Of a DNA stretch of 64,000 nucleotides, positions 35,297-44,473 are shown piece by piece (position 1 is the stretch's first letter; each line of letters begins with the position of its first letter). The DNA lies in the NCBI GenBank assembly GCA_964573725.1, contig CAZNLJ010000015.1, positions 1 through 64,000 on the forward strand. The letters run 5' to 3'. The DNA comes from UBA6168 sp964573725 (GTDB lineage: Bacteria; Bacteroidota; Bacteroidia; Chitinophagales; Saprospiraceae). The notes beneath the pieces are model-generated. The model did no database searches and was not told the DNA's origin. It saw nothing but the letters and a program-made list of their open reading frames with translations. A program made the position numbers and the translations under genes.

Positions 35297-36487
35297 TCAG
35301 GCCCTGCCTTGCAGGATCCGGTGCCAATACAACCAGGGAAGCACGTGTTTCTTGAGCATCCACATGCTCCAGCGTTCCTTCGCCTGATTGATGGGAAAGG
35401 TTTCGGTCGGTTCGTTCTCGTAGTTGAACTCCGCCAGCACCAGTCTACCGTAGCCGGTGACCAGCGGGCAGGAGCCGTAGCCGTCGTACTTGCTGTCGAG
35501 GGAAGCACCCGAGATCAGGTGCAGCAGGTTCGCGACGACCACCGGCATCTGTTTGCGGACGGCGGCGCCGGTCTTGGCATTCGGGGTGCTGGATACGTCA
35601 CCCAGGCTGAACACATTGGGATAGCGGTTGTGCTGCAGGGTGTACTTGTTGACATCCACCCATCCGTAGGGATTGTCCGGTACCGCCAGGGCGGAATGCT
35701 TGAGGATATCCGGAGCGCTTTGCGGGGGTGTGACATGGATCATGTCGAACGGTTGCGCGATCCGCTGTCCGTTCTCATCGGTGAAGGTGGCGATGCGGTT
35801 GGGGCCGTCGATCGCCACCAGGTTGTTCCTGAAGTGCGTCTTGATACCGTAGCGCGCCACCACCTTGTCCAGGGTGTCGGCGTATTTCCTGACCCCGAAG
35901 ATAATGGTGCCGCCGGAATAGAAATGCATGTTGGTCTTGGATTGCAGACCATTCCGGCGGATGTGGTCGCCAGCCAGGTACATGATCTTCTGGGGGGCGC
36001 CGCCGCACTTGATGGGCGTATTGGGACTGGTGAAAATGGCGTTCCCGCCTTTGAAATTCCGCAGCAGTTCCCAGGTGTAGGGTGCCAGGTCGAAGCGGTA
36101 GTTGCTGGTGACCCCGTTCTTGCCCAAGGTATCGGAAAGGCCTTCGACCTTATTCCAATCCAGTTGGATACCGATGGCCACGACCAGGTAATCGTAGGTG
36201 TATCGGGTACCGCTGGTACAGGTCACCGCGTTGTCGTCCGGGTCGAAGGAAGCGATGCGGTCCCGGATCCAGTCGGCCCCTTTCGGGATGAAATCCCGTT
36301 CGTCCTTCTCCGTATCGCGGACATCGAAAGTGCCGCCGCCGACGAGCGTCCAGGCGGGTTGGTAATAATGTTTTTCGGAAGGCTCGATGATACCGAGCTT
36401 CAATTTCGGGTTTTCGGCCAGCAGCTTGGAGGCTGTCGACAGGCCGGCGTTGCCACCGCCGGCGATGAGTATCTGATAGTGCGGCAT
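35297..36487 (-). CDS. sqr: sulfide:quinone oxidoreductase, type II
   Basis: A 396-aa FAD flavoprotein that oxidises sulfide to sulfane sulfur and passes electrons to quinone at the inner membrane. The FAD-binding motif is IAGGGNAGLSTA at 8-19. The two redox cysteines are Cys161 in PIKCGGAPQK and Cys340 in YGSCPLVTGYG, the pair and contexts seen in type II enzymes, including the mitochondrial one. NVFSLGDVSSTPNAKTGAA is the second FAD motif. A C-terminal amphipathic segment (MWMLKKHVLPWLYW) should attach it to the membrane. It lies between the FeS/NrfD gene (75-bp gap) and the molybdenum subunit (108-bp gap), on the same strand. Confidence 0.9.
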   Translation of the reverse strand: MPHYQILIAGGGNAGLSTASKLLAENPKLKLGIIEPSEKHYYQPAWTLVGGGTFDVRDTEKDERDFIPKGADWIRDRIASFDPDDNAVTCTSGTRYTYDYLVVAIGIQLDWNKVEGLSDTLGKNGVTSNYRFDLAPYTWELLRNFKGGNAIFTSPNTPIKCGGAPQKIMYLAGDHIRRNGLQSKTNMHFYSGGTIIFGVRKYADTLDKVVARYGIKTHFRNNLVAIDGPNRIATFTDENGQRIAQPFDMIHVTPPQSAPDILKHSALAVPDNPYGWVDVNKYTLQHNRYPNVFSLGDVSSTPNAKTGAAVRKQMPVVVANLLHLISGASLDSKYDGYGSCPLVTGYGRLVLAEFNYENEPTETFPINQAKERWSMWMLKKHVLPWLYWHRILQGRA

Positions 36488-36562
36488 GAGTAATGATTTT
36501 AGTTGGTGATCTATTGATGGTCAAGGTGAAAAAAAGCTACCGGGGAGAAGCGGGGCACCGCA

Positions 36563-38185
36563 TCAGCTGAGCGGAACCCTTTGCGGCGCCTCCACCCAGA
36601 TTTTCTCCGTCAGGAAGATGCCGATGAGCACCAGGATACCGGCGGCGGCCTGTGCGGCCGGATGGTCGGCCAGGGTCAGCAGGGCCAAGGGCAGGAGATT
36701 GCCGGTGACCAGCACGCCGAGCCGGAACAGGCGGGCATAGCGGCCGCGGACGATCATGTCGACCACCAGGCTGGCTTCGGTCGTGGGGTGGGTGATGGAT
36801 AGTTCCATCCAGATGGTCAGCAGGTTGACGGCGATGGCGACGAGGAGGACCGTCTTCAGGAAAGCCTGCCAACCGGCGGCTTCCAGGAAGGGAAGCAGGA
36901 CGGAGAACACCGCCGCCCCGGCCATCAGGCTGTGCACCAGCATGTGGAGCGGCAGGGCGGGGCTTTGCCAGAAGTCACGCCCTTTGGCCTGGGCGAACAG
37001 GAATGCCGTGTACACCGCCACGATGACGGCGAGCAGGAAGGCGGACCAGCGGCCGATTTCCGCCAGCAGGGACCATTCGAACCAGTGGCCGGCAGCCAGC
37101 ACCGTCAGTGCCAGGCCGTAGCCCGTGATGGCGTAGCCGCCTTTGACCAGCCAGGAATTCCATTGCGGCCGCAGGAGCACGTTGAGGAAGCGGTCCGGAC
37201 GGTCGAGGTCCATGACCAGGAAAGCACCGGTGAGCGTCAGGAAGAGCAGCCCGAGGCCGATGCCGGTCCATTGGATGGCGGCGGGAACCTCCGCCTGGCC
37301 GAGGACGGCCGCCAGGAAAGGCACCAGGAAAGCACCGGCCGAGATGGCCTTGGTCCAGACGTAAGCGGACACCTCCCAACCCCACAGGATACCCTTGCCC
37401 GGGGTGTCGTAGACCCGGCGGGAGGCCCCCATGACCACATCCACCGAGCGGAGCCCGCGGTCGCTGTGCTGCATCTCGCCGGCCGAGACGGCGGAACCGT
37501 TGGCCGCCAGGAGCGACTGCACGATGTCATCCCCCTGGTAGGCCAATTTTTCCGTGGCGGCGGCGAAATGACCGACCCCGCGTTCCTGGCTGCCCCAGAG
37601 CGTCACGTTCGATTTCTCGTTGGCCAGCGGATTGACGGATGCCTCGTCGCCGTGGATATAGAAGAGGTTCGGAGCCGTACCTTTCGCCGCCTTCCGGACG
37701 CTGACCTGCTCCCGACCCAGGAGTTGGGCGATTTCGCTGTCGGGATTGTCCATGTCCCCGGAGATGATCGCGTGTTCCGGACAGATGTTCACGCAGGCAG
37801 GTTCGAGCCCCACGTCCACCCGATGTGCGCAGTAGTTGCACTTGGCGGCCGTATGGGAATCCGGATCGATGTAGAGCGCATCGTACGGGCAGGCCTGCAT
37901 GCAGGACTTGCAGCCGATGCAGCGGTTCTTGTCGAAATCCACGATGCCGTCCGGCCGGGTGTAAAGGGCTTCCACCGGACAGATGTCCACGCAGGGTGCG
38001 TCCGTGCAGTGGTTGCAGCGCATGACGGAGAACAAGCGCCGGGTATGCGGGAACACCCCTTTCTCCACCTGTTTCACCCAGGTGCGGAACACCCCGACCG
38101 GAACGTCGTGTTCCGACTTGCAGGCGGTGGTACAGGCATGACATCCGATGCACTTCCGGTTGTCGATGACAAATCCAAATTTCAT
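36563..38185 (-). CDS. fused 4Fe-4S ferredoxin / NrfD membrane subunit (SoeB-SoeC-like)
   Basis: A 540-aa fusion. Residues 1-190 are an NrfC/DmsB-type electron-transfer subunit with four 4Fe-4S motifs: Cys12/15/18/22, 57/60/65/69, 89/92/95/99 and 116/119/131/135. Residues about 275-540 are an NrfD/PsrC-type quinone-reactive membrane domain with about eight hydrophobic segments, starting ILWGWEVSAYVWTKAISAG. In most relatives these are separate proteins. It should carry electrons between the molybdenum subunit and the quinone pool. The start at 38185 (MKFGFVIDNRKCIGC) is chosen because it begins the first cluster motif. It is the first gene of the minus-strand operon. Confidence 0.85.
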   Translation of the reverse strand: MKFGFVIDNRKCIGCHACTTACKSEHDVPVGVFRTWVKQVEKGVFPHTRRLFSVMRCNHCTDAPCVDICPVEALYTRPDGIVDFDKNRCIGCKSCMQACPYDALYIDPDSHTAAKCNYCAHRVDVGLEPACVNICPEHAIISGDMDNPDSEIAQLLGREQVSVRKAAKGTAPNLFYIHGDEASVNPLANEKSNVTLWGSQERGVGHFAAATEKLAYQGDDIVQSLLAANGSAVSAGEMQHSDRGLRSVDVVMGASRRVYDTPGKGILWGWEVSAYVWTKAISAGAFLVPFLAAVLGQAEVPAAIQWTGIGLGLLFLTLTGAFLVMDLDRPDRFLNVLLRPQWNSWLVKGGYAITGYGLALTVLAAGHWFEWSLLAEIGRWSAFLLAVIVAVYTAFLFAQAKGRDFWQSPALPLHMLVHSLMAGAAVFSVLLPFLEAAGWQAFLKTVLLVAIAVNLLTIWMELSITHPTTEASLVVDMIVRGRYARLFRLGVLVTGNLLPLALLTLADHPAAQAAAGILVLIGIFLTEKIWVEAPQRVPLS

Positions 38186-38763
38186 GTATTCCTGATTTTG
38201 GCTTCGTCTCCGCAAGAACGGCAGGCGGGAACGACGCAACGTTGGTGATGACGGCCTCCTGTTGCCGGTGGAGCCGGAAGGCCCCGAAAAACCGGGCTTA
38301 CCGGCCTGTTTCGACGAATGTCGGCAAGACGGTATTATATTTCAAGAAAAGGGCGACCGGTAAAAAAATATATCGACGGTAACGATGGGTAAATATGCGG
38401 AATTTGTCGGCTCGTCCGTAGTGACATTTGTCACTTTCCAAAAAAAACCTGTGAACAGGGCGGCCTGGGCAAGCCGAGGGGAAGAAAGCCGCCGCCGGTA
38501 AAACTTTTCCGCCTTGCGTGCGTAATTTTTCTTACTTTTGCCCACTTTTCGAATTCGTGGGATAAAAATTTCCAATTGTCCGGCAGCGGCAACTTCATCG
38601 AGGCAACCCGACGGATCCGGCTCCGCCGGCCTGTTGTGTCTCCCTCCCAGCGTGCTACCGGCGAACGGGATACGCGCCCGCCCGATTGCGGTACGAAGTG
38701 CCGGCGAAGGCGGCAGGGGTCCGGCGGATGCCACCACCAAAGATTAACAACAAGTCACTTTCC
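38186..38763. other. divergent promoter region between sulfur operon and queA
   Basis: No gene is seen. AT-rich patches lie at about 38325-38450, upstream of the minus-strand sulfur operon, and at 38521-38580, upstream of queA, where the TTG/TACTTTTG elements lie. No clear TAnnTTTG was found for the minus strand. Confidence 0.6.
38514..38540 (+). promoter_or_regulatory. candidate promoter for queA
   Basis: TTG at 38514-38516 and TACTTTTG at 38533-38540 (TAnnTTTG) are separated by 16 bp, slightly shorter than the usual 17-23 bp. The queA ATG is about 220 bp downstream, so the 5' leader would be long. Confidence 0.4.
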
Positions 38764-39828
38764 ATGCGGACAAAACTGTCTCAGTTCAACTACGATTTGG
38801 ATAAATCCCTCGTTGCGCAATATCCCGCCCCCAACCGACACGATGCCAGGATGATGGTCATCCACCGGGACACCGGGAAGATCGAGCACAAGGTCTTCAA
38901 GGACATCCTGGACTACTTCGACGACCAGGATGTCTTCATCCTCAACAATACCAAGGTTTTCCCCGCCCGCCTGTACGGAAAGAAAGAGAAGACGGGTGCC
39001 AAGATAGAAGTGTTCCTGCTGCGGGAACTCAATGCCGAACAACGGCTCTGGGATGTGCTGGTGGATCCCGCCCGCAAGATCCGCGTCGGCAACAAGCTCT
39101 ATTTCATGGACGACTTCGGCAACGAGATCCTCGTGGCGGAAGTGGTGGACAACACCACCTCCCGCGGCCGGACCATCCGTTTCCTATTCGACGGGCCGGA
39201 GTCCAAGTTCCGGGAAGACCTCGATTCCCTGGGATTCACCCCGCTGCCCAAATACATCACCCGCACCCCGGAACCGGCGGACCGGGAGTGGTACCAGACG
39301 GTCTTCGCCCGGGAGAACGGCGCCGTGGCCGTCCCGACCGGCGGCCTGCACTTCAGCCCCGAATTGTTGAAAAGGCTGGAAATAAAAGGCATCAATTTCG
39401 CCGAAATCACCCTGCACATCGGCTTGGGGACTTTCCGGACGATCGACGTGGAGGACCTCTCGAAGCACAAGATGGATGCGGAGTATTTCCGCGTCCCGGA
39501 ACAGGCGGCCGCCACCGTCAACAAGGCCAAGACGGACGGGCGCCGCATCTGTGCCGTCAGCACCACCTCCATGCGGGCCGTGGAGACGGCCGTTTCGGCC
39601 GGCAACCTGCTCAAGCCGGCGGAAGGCTGGACCAACCTCTTCATCTATCCGCCCTTCGACTTCAGCATCGCCAATTCGATGGTCACCAATTTCCACCTGC
39701 CGAAATCCAGCCTGTTGATCATGGTCTGCGCATTCGGCGGACAGGACCTCATCATGGAGGCTTACGAGGAGGCCATCAAGGAGAAGTACCGTTTCTTCAG
39801 TTACGGGGATGCGATGCTGATCCTGTAA
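38764..39828 (+). CDS. queA: S-adenosylmethionine:tRNA ribosyltransferase-isomerase
   Basis: A 354-aa QueA, which transfers the ribosyl part of SAM to preQ1 in tRNA to form epoxyqueuosine. Family motifs are the start LSQFNYDLDKSLVAQYPAP, DARMMVIHR, FILNNTKVFPARLYG, VAVPTGGLHFSPELL and ITLHIGLGTFRTI, with LFIYPPFDF near the end. The length is standard (about 350 aa). The ATG at 38764 begins the conserved N-terminus; in-frame codons further upstream give a non-homologous tail. It converges on the rlmI-like gene with a 120-bp gap that holds a hairpin. Confidence 0.94.
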   Translation: MRTKLSQFNYDLDKSLVAQYPAPNRHDARMMVIHRDTGKIEHKVFKDILDYFDDQDVFILNNTKVFPARLYGKKEKTGAKIEVFLLRELNAEQRLWDVLVDPARKIRVGNKLYFMDDFGNEILVAEVVDNTTSRGRTIRFLFDGPESKFREDLDSLGFTPLPKYITRTPEPADREWYQTVFARENGAVAVPTGGLHFSPELLKRLEIKGINFAEITLHIGLGTFRTIDVEDLSKHKMDAEYFRVPEQAAATVNKAKTDGRRICAVSTTSMRAVETAVSAGNLLKPAEGWTNLFIYPPFDFSIANSMVTNFHLPKSSLLIMVCAFGGQDLIMEAYEEAIKEKYRFFSYGDAMLIL

Positions 39829-39855
39829 GCCCGTCCTGCCCCTTTCCACATGCCA

Positions 39856-39881
39856 CCGCCCGCACCGGTCCTTTCGGGCGG
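39856..39881. terminator. hairpin between convergent genes
   Basis: CCGCCCG and CGGGCGG form a perfect 7-bp stem with a 12-nt loop, between the ends of queA and the rlmI-like gene. A good T-tract is lacking on either strand, so this is a weak terminator call. Confidence 0.3.
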
Positions 39882-39948
39882 AATCCCGCCGGCCGGAAGC
39901 GGCACCACCGGTCACGCAGCTTGCGCCCCACCCCGCCCTGTGCCCTGC

Positions 39949-41127
39949 TCATGTCACCACCAACACCAAGCCTTTCAGGTAGGACCCCTCCGGATGGAAG
40001 ATGCTGACCGGATGGTCGGCCGCCTGGGACAGGTGATGCGCGACCCGGATGGGCCGGCCCGCCGATATGGCCGCCGCGGTGATGGTGTCGTAGAACAATT
40101 GCCGGTCGATGGCCTGGGAACAGGAGAAGGTGAAAACGATGGCACCGGGAGCCGCACAAGCCAGTGCCGCCTCGTTGAGGCGCTTGTATCCTTGTACCGC
40201 CTGATGCCGTTGCGACAGGTTCTTGGCAAATGCGGGCGGATCCACCACCAACAGGTCGTATGAACCCGCTTCCCGCAGAAAGGGCAGGGCGTCGCGGGTG
40301 ACCAGGGGATGGGCGGCCGCATCGAAGCCGTTGCCGGCCAGGTTCTCGCCGGCCCAACCGATGGCCCGCGCGGAAGCATCGACGGAACAGACCTCCCGGG
40401 CTCCGCCCGCCAGCGCATATACGGAAAAGGCCCCCGAGTAACAAAACAGGTTCAGGACCCGCCGACCGGCGGAATAATGCCGGAGCAATAGCCGGTTATC
40501 CCGTTGGTCGAGGAAGAAACCGGTCTTCTGGCCTGTTTCCCAGTCCACCAGGAACGAAAGCCCGTTCTCCCGGACCTTGCCGGGCCCGGTGGCACCGACC
40601 AGGTAGCCGTTGGACACGGAGGTCTGGTAAGGCTTCGGCAGGGTTTCCCGGCTCTTGTCATAGACGGTCGTCAGCCGACCGCCGGCCACATTCACCAAGG
40701 CCTCCGCAATCAACGTCCGGAAACGGTGCATTCCGATGGTATGGCATTGGATGACCGCCACCTCGCCGTATACGTCGACGATGAGACCCGGCAGTCCGTC
40801 CCCCTCCCCATGCACCCAACGGAAAGCGTCCGTATCGGCCCGCCAGGCCAAGCCCATGGATTCCCGGTAGCGCAAGGCATCTGCCAGTTTTCCCGTCCAG
40901 AACACCGCATCCGGTACCACCGGCGAGAAGGACAACACCCGCACCGCGATGCTGCTGCCCCCCTGGTAGTAACCCAAGGCCAGGAAGGTGCCGTCGTGGG
41001 CAAGGACCTCGACCGGGTCACCGTCCGCCGGCTCCCCTTCCGTCCGGGCGATGGCACCGGAAAACACCCAGGGATGGAACCGACGGACCGCCTCCTCCTT
41101 GCCTTTCTTCAATATCACTTTTCCCAT
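39949..41127 (-). CDS. rlmI: class I rRNA methyltransferase, RlmI/YccW-like
   Basis: A 392-aa SAM-dependent methyltransferase with an N-terminal PUA-like RNA-binding domain (MGKVILKKGKEEAVRRFHPW to about residue 75). A central linker follows, and then a Rossmann domain: VLNLFCYSGAFSVYALAGGA is motif I, LLVVDPPAFAK is the catalytic-region motif, and IVFTFSCSQAI follows. Relatives methylate C5 of a cytosine in 23S rRNA (position 1962 in E. coli). The cysteine in FTFSCSQ corresponds to the catalytic one. It lies 32 bp downstream of the MFS transporter gene on the same strand, so it is probably co-transcribed with it. Confidence 0.85.
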   Translation of the reverse strand: MGKVILKKGKEEAVRRFHPWVFSGAIARTEGEPADGDPVEVLAHDGTFLALGYYQGGSSIAVRVLSFSPVVPDAVFWTGKLADALRYRESMGLAWRADTDAFRWVHGEGDGLPGLIVDVYGEVAVIQCHTIGMHRFRTLIAEALVNVAGGRLTTVYDKSRETLPKPYQTSVSNGYLVGATGPGKVRENGLSFLVDWETGQKTGFFLDQRDNRLLLRHYSAGRRVLNLFCYSGAFSVYALAGGAREVCSVDASARAIGWAGENLAGNGFDAAAHPLVTRDALPFLREAGSYDLLVVDPPAFAKNLSQRHQAVQGYKRLNEAALACAAPGAIVFTFSCSQAIDRQLFYDTITAAAISAGRPIRVAHHLSQAADHPVSIFHPEGSYLKGLVLVVT

Positions 41128-41159
41128 GCAGGATGGTTTGTGCGCGGAAGCATACCCGT

Positions 41160-42359
41160 TCAGGCCGACTTCCTGTCGCGGAACAATAGCGCGAAGGCCA
41201 GCAGCACGACGGCGGAGATACCGGCCGGCACCAGCCAGATGGAAGTCCAGTCGTGGCTGGCCTCCCCGGTGGCGTAACGGTCGTACACCGACCCGGAGAT
41301 GGCATATCCGATCAGCATGCCCAGGCCGTAGGTCGCCAAGGTGATCAGCCCCTGCGCGGAACTCTTGAACTTTTCCCCGGCGAAATGATCGGTGTAGATC
41401 TGGCCGGTGACGAAAAAGAAGTCGTAGCAGATGCCATGCAGGACAATGCCGGTGATCAGCATCCAGTAGCCGGCGTCGTTGTCGCCGTAGGCGAAAAGGA
41501 CGTAACGGAGGACCCAGGCGCCCATGCCGACCAGCAGCATGTGCTTGACGCCCCAGCGGACGAACAGCACCGGCATCAACAGCATGAACAGCACCTCGGA
41601 CATCTGCCCCATGGATTGCTTGGAGGCGGCGGCCGTCACCCCGATCTCATTGAGAAATGGGTTGGCGAAACTGTAATAGAATGCCAAGGGGATACAAATG
41701 GCGACCGAAGCGAGGAAGAAAACCAGGTAGGCCGGGCTTTTCAGCATGCCGAGCGCATCGAGGCCCAGGATATCCGACAAGCTCGTCTGTTGCCCAGCCT
41801 TGGGCGGCGGGGTGTTCGGAAGGGTGAAGCTGAACAGGCCCAACAGCGCGGAAGCGGCGGCGGTCATCTTGAAAGTCAGGTCGAGGGTACCGCCCTTTTC
41901 CCAACCCAGCCAACCGATAATCAGTCCGGCGACGATCCAGCCCACGGTGCCCAGGACACGAATGCCCGGGAACTCCTTCTGGGGGTCCGCCATCTGCCGG
42001 AACGCGATGGCATTCACCAGCGCCAGGGTGGGCATGTACAGGATCATGTACAGCAGGAGGGCCGGGTAGAACCCGTCGAAGCCCGAAGCCGAGCCGATGT
42101 ACCACATCAGGGCGGCGCCGATGAGGTGCAGGAATCCCAGGATCCGTTGCGCCGCAAAGAATCTGTCCGCAATCAATCCGATGATGAAAGGGGCGATGAT
42201 GGCACCCCAGGACTGGGTACTGTAGGCGACCGCAATCTGCGAGCCGTCCGCTTTCAGGCTGCTCCCGAGGTAGGTACCCATGGTCACGAACCAGGCTCCC
42301 CAGATGAAGAAATTGAGGAACATCATGAAGGACAGCTGAATCCGAATCGTATTTTTCAT
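41160..42359 (-). CDS. MFS transporter, nucleoside:H+ symporter (NupG-like) family
   Basis: A 399-aa integral membrane protein with about twelve hydrophobic segments. The N-terminus LSFMMFLNFFIWGAWFVTMG, the motif GLIADRFFAAQRILG and the C-terminal segment GICYDFFFVTGQIYTD are typical of the nucleoside:proton symporter group (NupG/XapB) and its sugar-transporting relatives in Bacteroidota. It should import nucleosides or a similar small solute across the inner membrane. It starts at 42359. The rlmI-like gene follows after 32 bp, and a hairpin at 42615-42646 separates it from the VWA lipoprotein gene upstream. Confidence 0.85.
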   Translation of the reverse strand: MKNTIRIQLSFMMFLNFFIWGAWFVTMGTYLGSSLKADGSQIAVAYSTQSWGAIIAPFIIGLIADRFFAAQRILGFLHLIGAALMWYIGSASGFDGFYPALLLYMILYMPTLALVNAIAFRQMADPQKEFPGIRVLGTVGWIVAGLIIGWLGWEKGGTLDLTFKMTAAASALLGLFSFTLPNTPPPKAGQQTSLSDILGLDALGMLKSPAYLVFFLASVAICIPLAFYYSFANPFLNEIGVTAAASKQSMGQMSEVLFMLLMPVLFVRWGVKHMLLVGMGAWVLRYVLFAYGDNDAGYWMLITGIVLHGICYDFFFVTGQIYTDHFAGEKFKSSAQGLITLATYGLGMLIGYAISGSVYDRYATGEASHDWTSIWLVPAGISAVVLLAFALLFRDRKSA

Positions 42360-42660
42360 ACCTCGATGGATTTGGCGCGGATGCGGACATTCCGGCGGAG
42401 CCGACCGTGCATCCCGGCGTCAGCGGACCTGCGGTGCGCGGCGTCGGCTGGCCGGCAAAGGTCCGGTTCCGCACGGGCACGATCGATGACCGACAGGGAG
42501 GGTCCGAAAGGCGCGAGGAACAATACGCGGACAAGGTAGGAAAAAGGAAGTGAATTTTACGCCGGCCGGGACAAAAGGAAGACGGCGCGGGGCAAGGTAA
42601 GGCAAGGCGGGGAAGGTACCGGGAGCGGAGCTGCGCTCCCGGTACCGCGGGGAAGGATGG
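42360..42660. other. gene-free stretch upstream of MFS gene
   Basis: No gene is seen. It holds the strong hairpin at 42615-42646, which probably ends the VWA lipoprotein transcript, and the unidentified promoter of the MFS gene. Confidence 0.6.
42615..42646 (-). terminator. strong hairpin after VWA lipoprotein gene
   Basis: GGTACCGGGAGCG and CGCTCCCGGTACC form a perfect 13-bp stem with a 6-nt loop, starting 15 bp past the stop of the minus-strand VWA gene. On that strand it is followed by a moderately pyrimidine-rich sequence without a long T-run. Confidence 0.6.
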
Positions 42661-43710
42661 TCAGAGCTGGCAGCCGCCGGTGAAGCCGGTGGCATCGAAG
42701 GTCGTCTGCAGGTAGCCGACCTCGTTGCCGTCGAAGGCCTCGATGATGAGTCCGTTGGAAGTACCGTTCCGGATGGGGCTGCAGTATTCGAAAAAGTAGT
42801 AGCTGTTCGCCTCATTGTTGACGATGGAGGCGATTTGGGTGAAGACCACCGACAAATCGCTGACGGAAGCGGCCTGGAAGAAGCCGTTGCGCCCGATTTT
42901 GGACAGGTCGTCCGGGTTGATCTCATCGCCGACGCCCAGGGTGAACCAGGTGATCTCGTTCGGGGAATTGTTGACGGCGGCGTAGGCGTCCGCAGTCAGG
43001 TAGCGGTTGGCGCGGTCTTCCCCGTCGGTGAAGAGGACGACCGAAGCGGCGGCGGTGATATCCTGGCTGCCGAAGCCCGCCAGGATACCTTCGGCGATAT
43101 CCGAAGCCTTGATGACGGCGCCGTAGAGGTCGGTGGAATTGTCCGAACTGATGTTCGGGGTAATGGAGTTCACGGCGGCGCGGAGTTCGAAGATATCGGA
43201 GGTGACCGGTTCGAGTTCATGCAGCACATCCTCGCCGTCGAACCACCAGATGCCCATCTGCTTGGACGCTTCCGGGGTAGCCGGCATCACCGACTCGATA
43301 AAATCGACGGCGGATTCCTGGAGCTGCGCCAGGGAGGATTGCAGCACACTGCCGCTCAGGTCCAGGACGAGCAGGGTGGTATGGTTGAAGACCTGTTCCC
43401 GGCCCGAGATTTTCCGTTTCGCTTCGAACCGGGAAATTTCCCGGTGGCACTTGTCGTTGATCCCTTTCTCGAAGATGACGAAATTGTCCTCCGTGAGGTA
43501 ACCGACCGGATTGTTGTTGGCGTCCTGCACCTTGAAGAAAATGGACACCTTCGAGGGCAGGGAGATATCGGGCCCCTCCAGGAGGGTCAGTTTCAACTGG
43601 TCCCGGTTGGGGGAGGTCCAGCAATCCACCGGTTGGTCGTCGTCTTTTTTACAGGAGGGGACGACCAGGAGGGACAAAGCGAGGAAGTACAGGAATCGGT
43701 TGATTTTCAT
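42661..43710 (-). CDS. VWA-domain lipoprotein
   Basis: A 349-aa protein with a lipoprotein signal (FLYFLALSLLVVPSC, Cys at about 19) followed by a polar KKDDD stretch. The von Willebrand A domain begins at about residue 110 with LLVLDLSGSV, a DxSxS metal site, and continues with TDLYGAVIKA and SVVLFTDGED. It should bind protein partners through a metal-dependent site at the cell envelope. No catalytic function is implied. The start at 43710 directly precedes the lipoprotein signal. It lies downstream of the DUF1573 gene but is separated from it by a terminator, so it is probably transcribed alone. Confidence 0.8.
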   Translation of the reverse strand: MKINRFLYFLALSLLVVPSCKKDDDQPVDCWTSPNRDQLKLTLLEGPDISLPSKVSIFFKVQDANNNPVGYLTEDNFVIFEKGINDKCHREISRFEAKRKISGREQVFNHTTLLVLDLSGSVLQSSLAQLQESAVDFIESVMPATPEASKQMGIWWFDGEDVLHELEPVTSDIFELRAAVNSITPNISSDNSTDLYGAVIKASDIAEGILAGFGSQDITAAASVVLFTDGEDRANRYLTADAYAAVNNSPNEITWFTLGVGDEINPDDLSKIGRNGFFQAASVSDLSVVFTQIASIVNNEANSYYFFEYCSPIRNGTSNGLIIEAFDGNEVGYLQTTFDATGFTGGCQL

Positions 43711-43861
43711 AGCAGATGAATTGGTGAAGGCGTATTCCGGTGCGGAAGGATTCCCGAGGGACCGCACCGGAGGGCGGTTTTATCAGGAACGAACGGGATC
43801 GACGGAAAAGTATGAGGCACCGGAAAAAATAAGCCGGCGGGACCGGCGGACCACCGGCGCG

Positions 43862-43897
43862 AAAAAAAGCCGTGGACCAAGGGTCCGCGGCTTTTTT
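43862..43897 (-). terminator. Rho-independent terminator, bidirectional form
   Basis: An A-run, the arms AGCCGTGGACC and GGTCCGCGGCT (one wobble), and a T-run form a symmetric stem-loop. It lies 75 bp past the stop of the minus-strand DUF1573 gene and has the A-stem-T layout of a classical terminator on both strands. Confidence 0.85.
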
Positions 43898-43971
43898 CAG
43901 GTACCGGCCTTGCCGGGTAAGGCGTTGGGCCGGATGCCGGCCCAACCCGTCTCTTGAGATAGGCAGGGCGA

Positions 43972-44403
43972 TCAGCGGCCGCCGAGACCTTTGCTGCCGG
44001 CGGGAACACTTTCCTCGCTGGGTTTCGGATTGACCTTGCCCTTGATCTTGAGCGTGTGGGTCGGGGTGGCCTCGTTGGTGGTCAGCGTCACCGTCTTTTG
44101 GAAGGGGCCGATCCGCTTGGTGTCGTAACGGACCTCGATGTTACCGGTTTCCCCCGGCAGGATCGGGTCTTTCGGGTAGCTCGGGACCGTGCAACCGCAG
44201 GAGCCTTTGGCATTGCTGATGATCAGCGGGGCGTTGCCGGTGTTGGTGAACTTGAACACCCGCAGCGGTTCGGAATCCTGGAGGATCTCCCCGTAATCCA
44301 CTTCGGTGGATTCGAATTTCATGACCGGTCCTTCCGTGGATTGCGCGAATGCGGAAAATGCCAGGAGGGCCGTCATGGACAGGAGCAAGCTGAGTTTTTT
44401 CAT
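43972..44403 (-). CDS. DUF1573 secreted protein
   Basis: A 143-aa protein with a Sec signal (LSLLLSMTALLAFSAFAQ) and one DUF1573/ASPM-like immunoglobulin domain: FESTEVDYGEI, then FKFTNTGNAPLIISNAKGSCGCTVP. The paired cysteines (GSCGC) are typical. Bacteroidota carry many copies of these small periplasmic or surface proteins; their function is not established. A promoter with a TACTTTTG element lies about 45 bp upstream, and a strong terminator follows the gene, so it is a single-gene transcript. Confidence 0.85.
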   Translation of the reverse strand: MKKLSLLLSMTALLAFSAFAQSTEGPVMKFESTEVDYGEILQDSEPLRVFKFTNTGNAPLIISNAKGSCGCTVPSYPKDPILPGETGNIEVRYDTKRIGPFQKTVTLTTNEATPTHTLKIKGKVNPKPSEESVPAGSKGLGGR

Positions 44404-44447
44404 CAGTGACTTTTTTTATGTTGAAAATGGAATAGGTTTGACAGCCA

Positions 44448-44473
44448 CAAAAGTACCGATTCCCGCAAACAAA
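44448..44473 (-). promoter_or_regulatory. candidate promoter of the DUF1573 gene
   Basis: On the minus strand, TACTTTTG (44455-44448) fits TAnnTTTG, and TTTG (44473-44470) lies 14 bp upstream of it. The -7 match is good and the spacing short. The gene's ATG (44403) is about 45 bp downstream. Confidence 0.5.
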
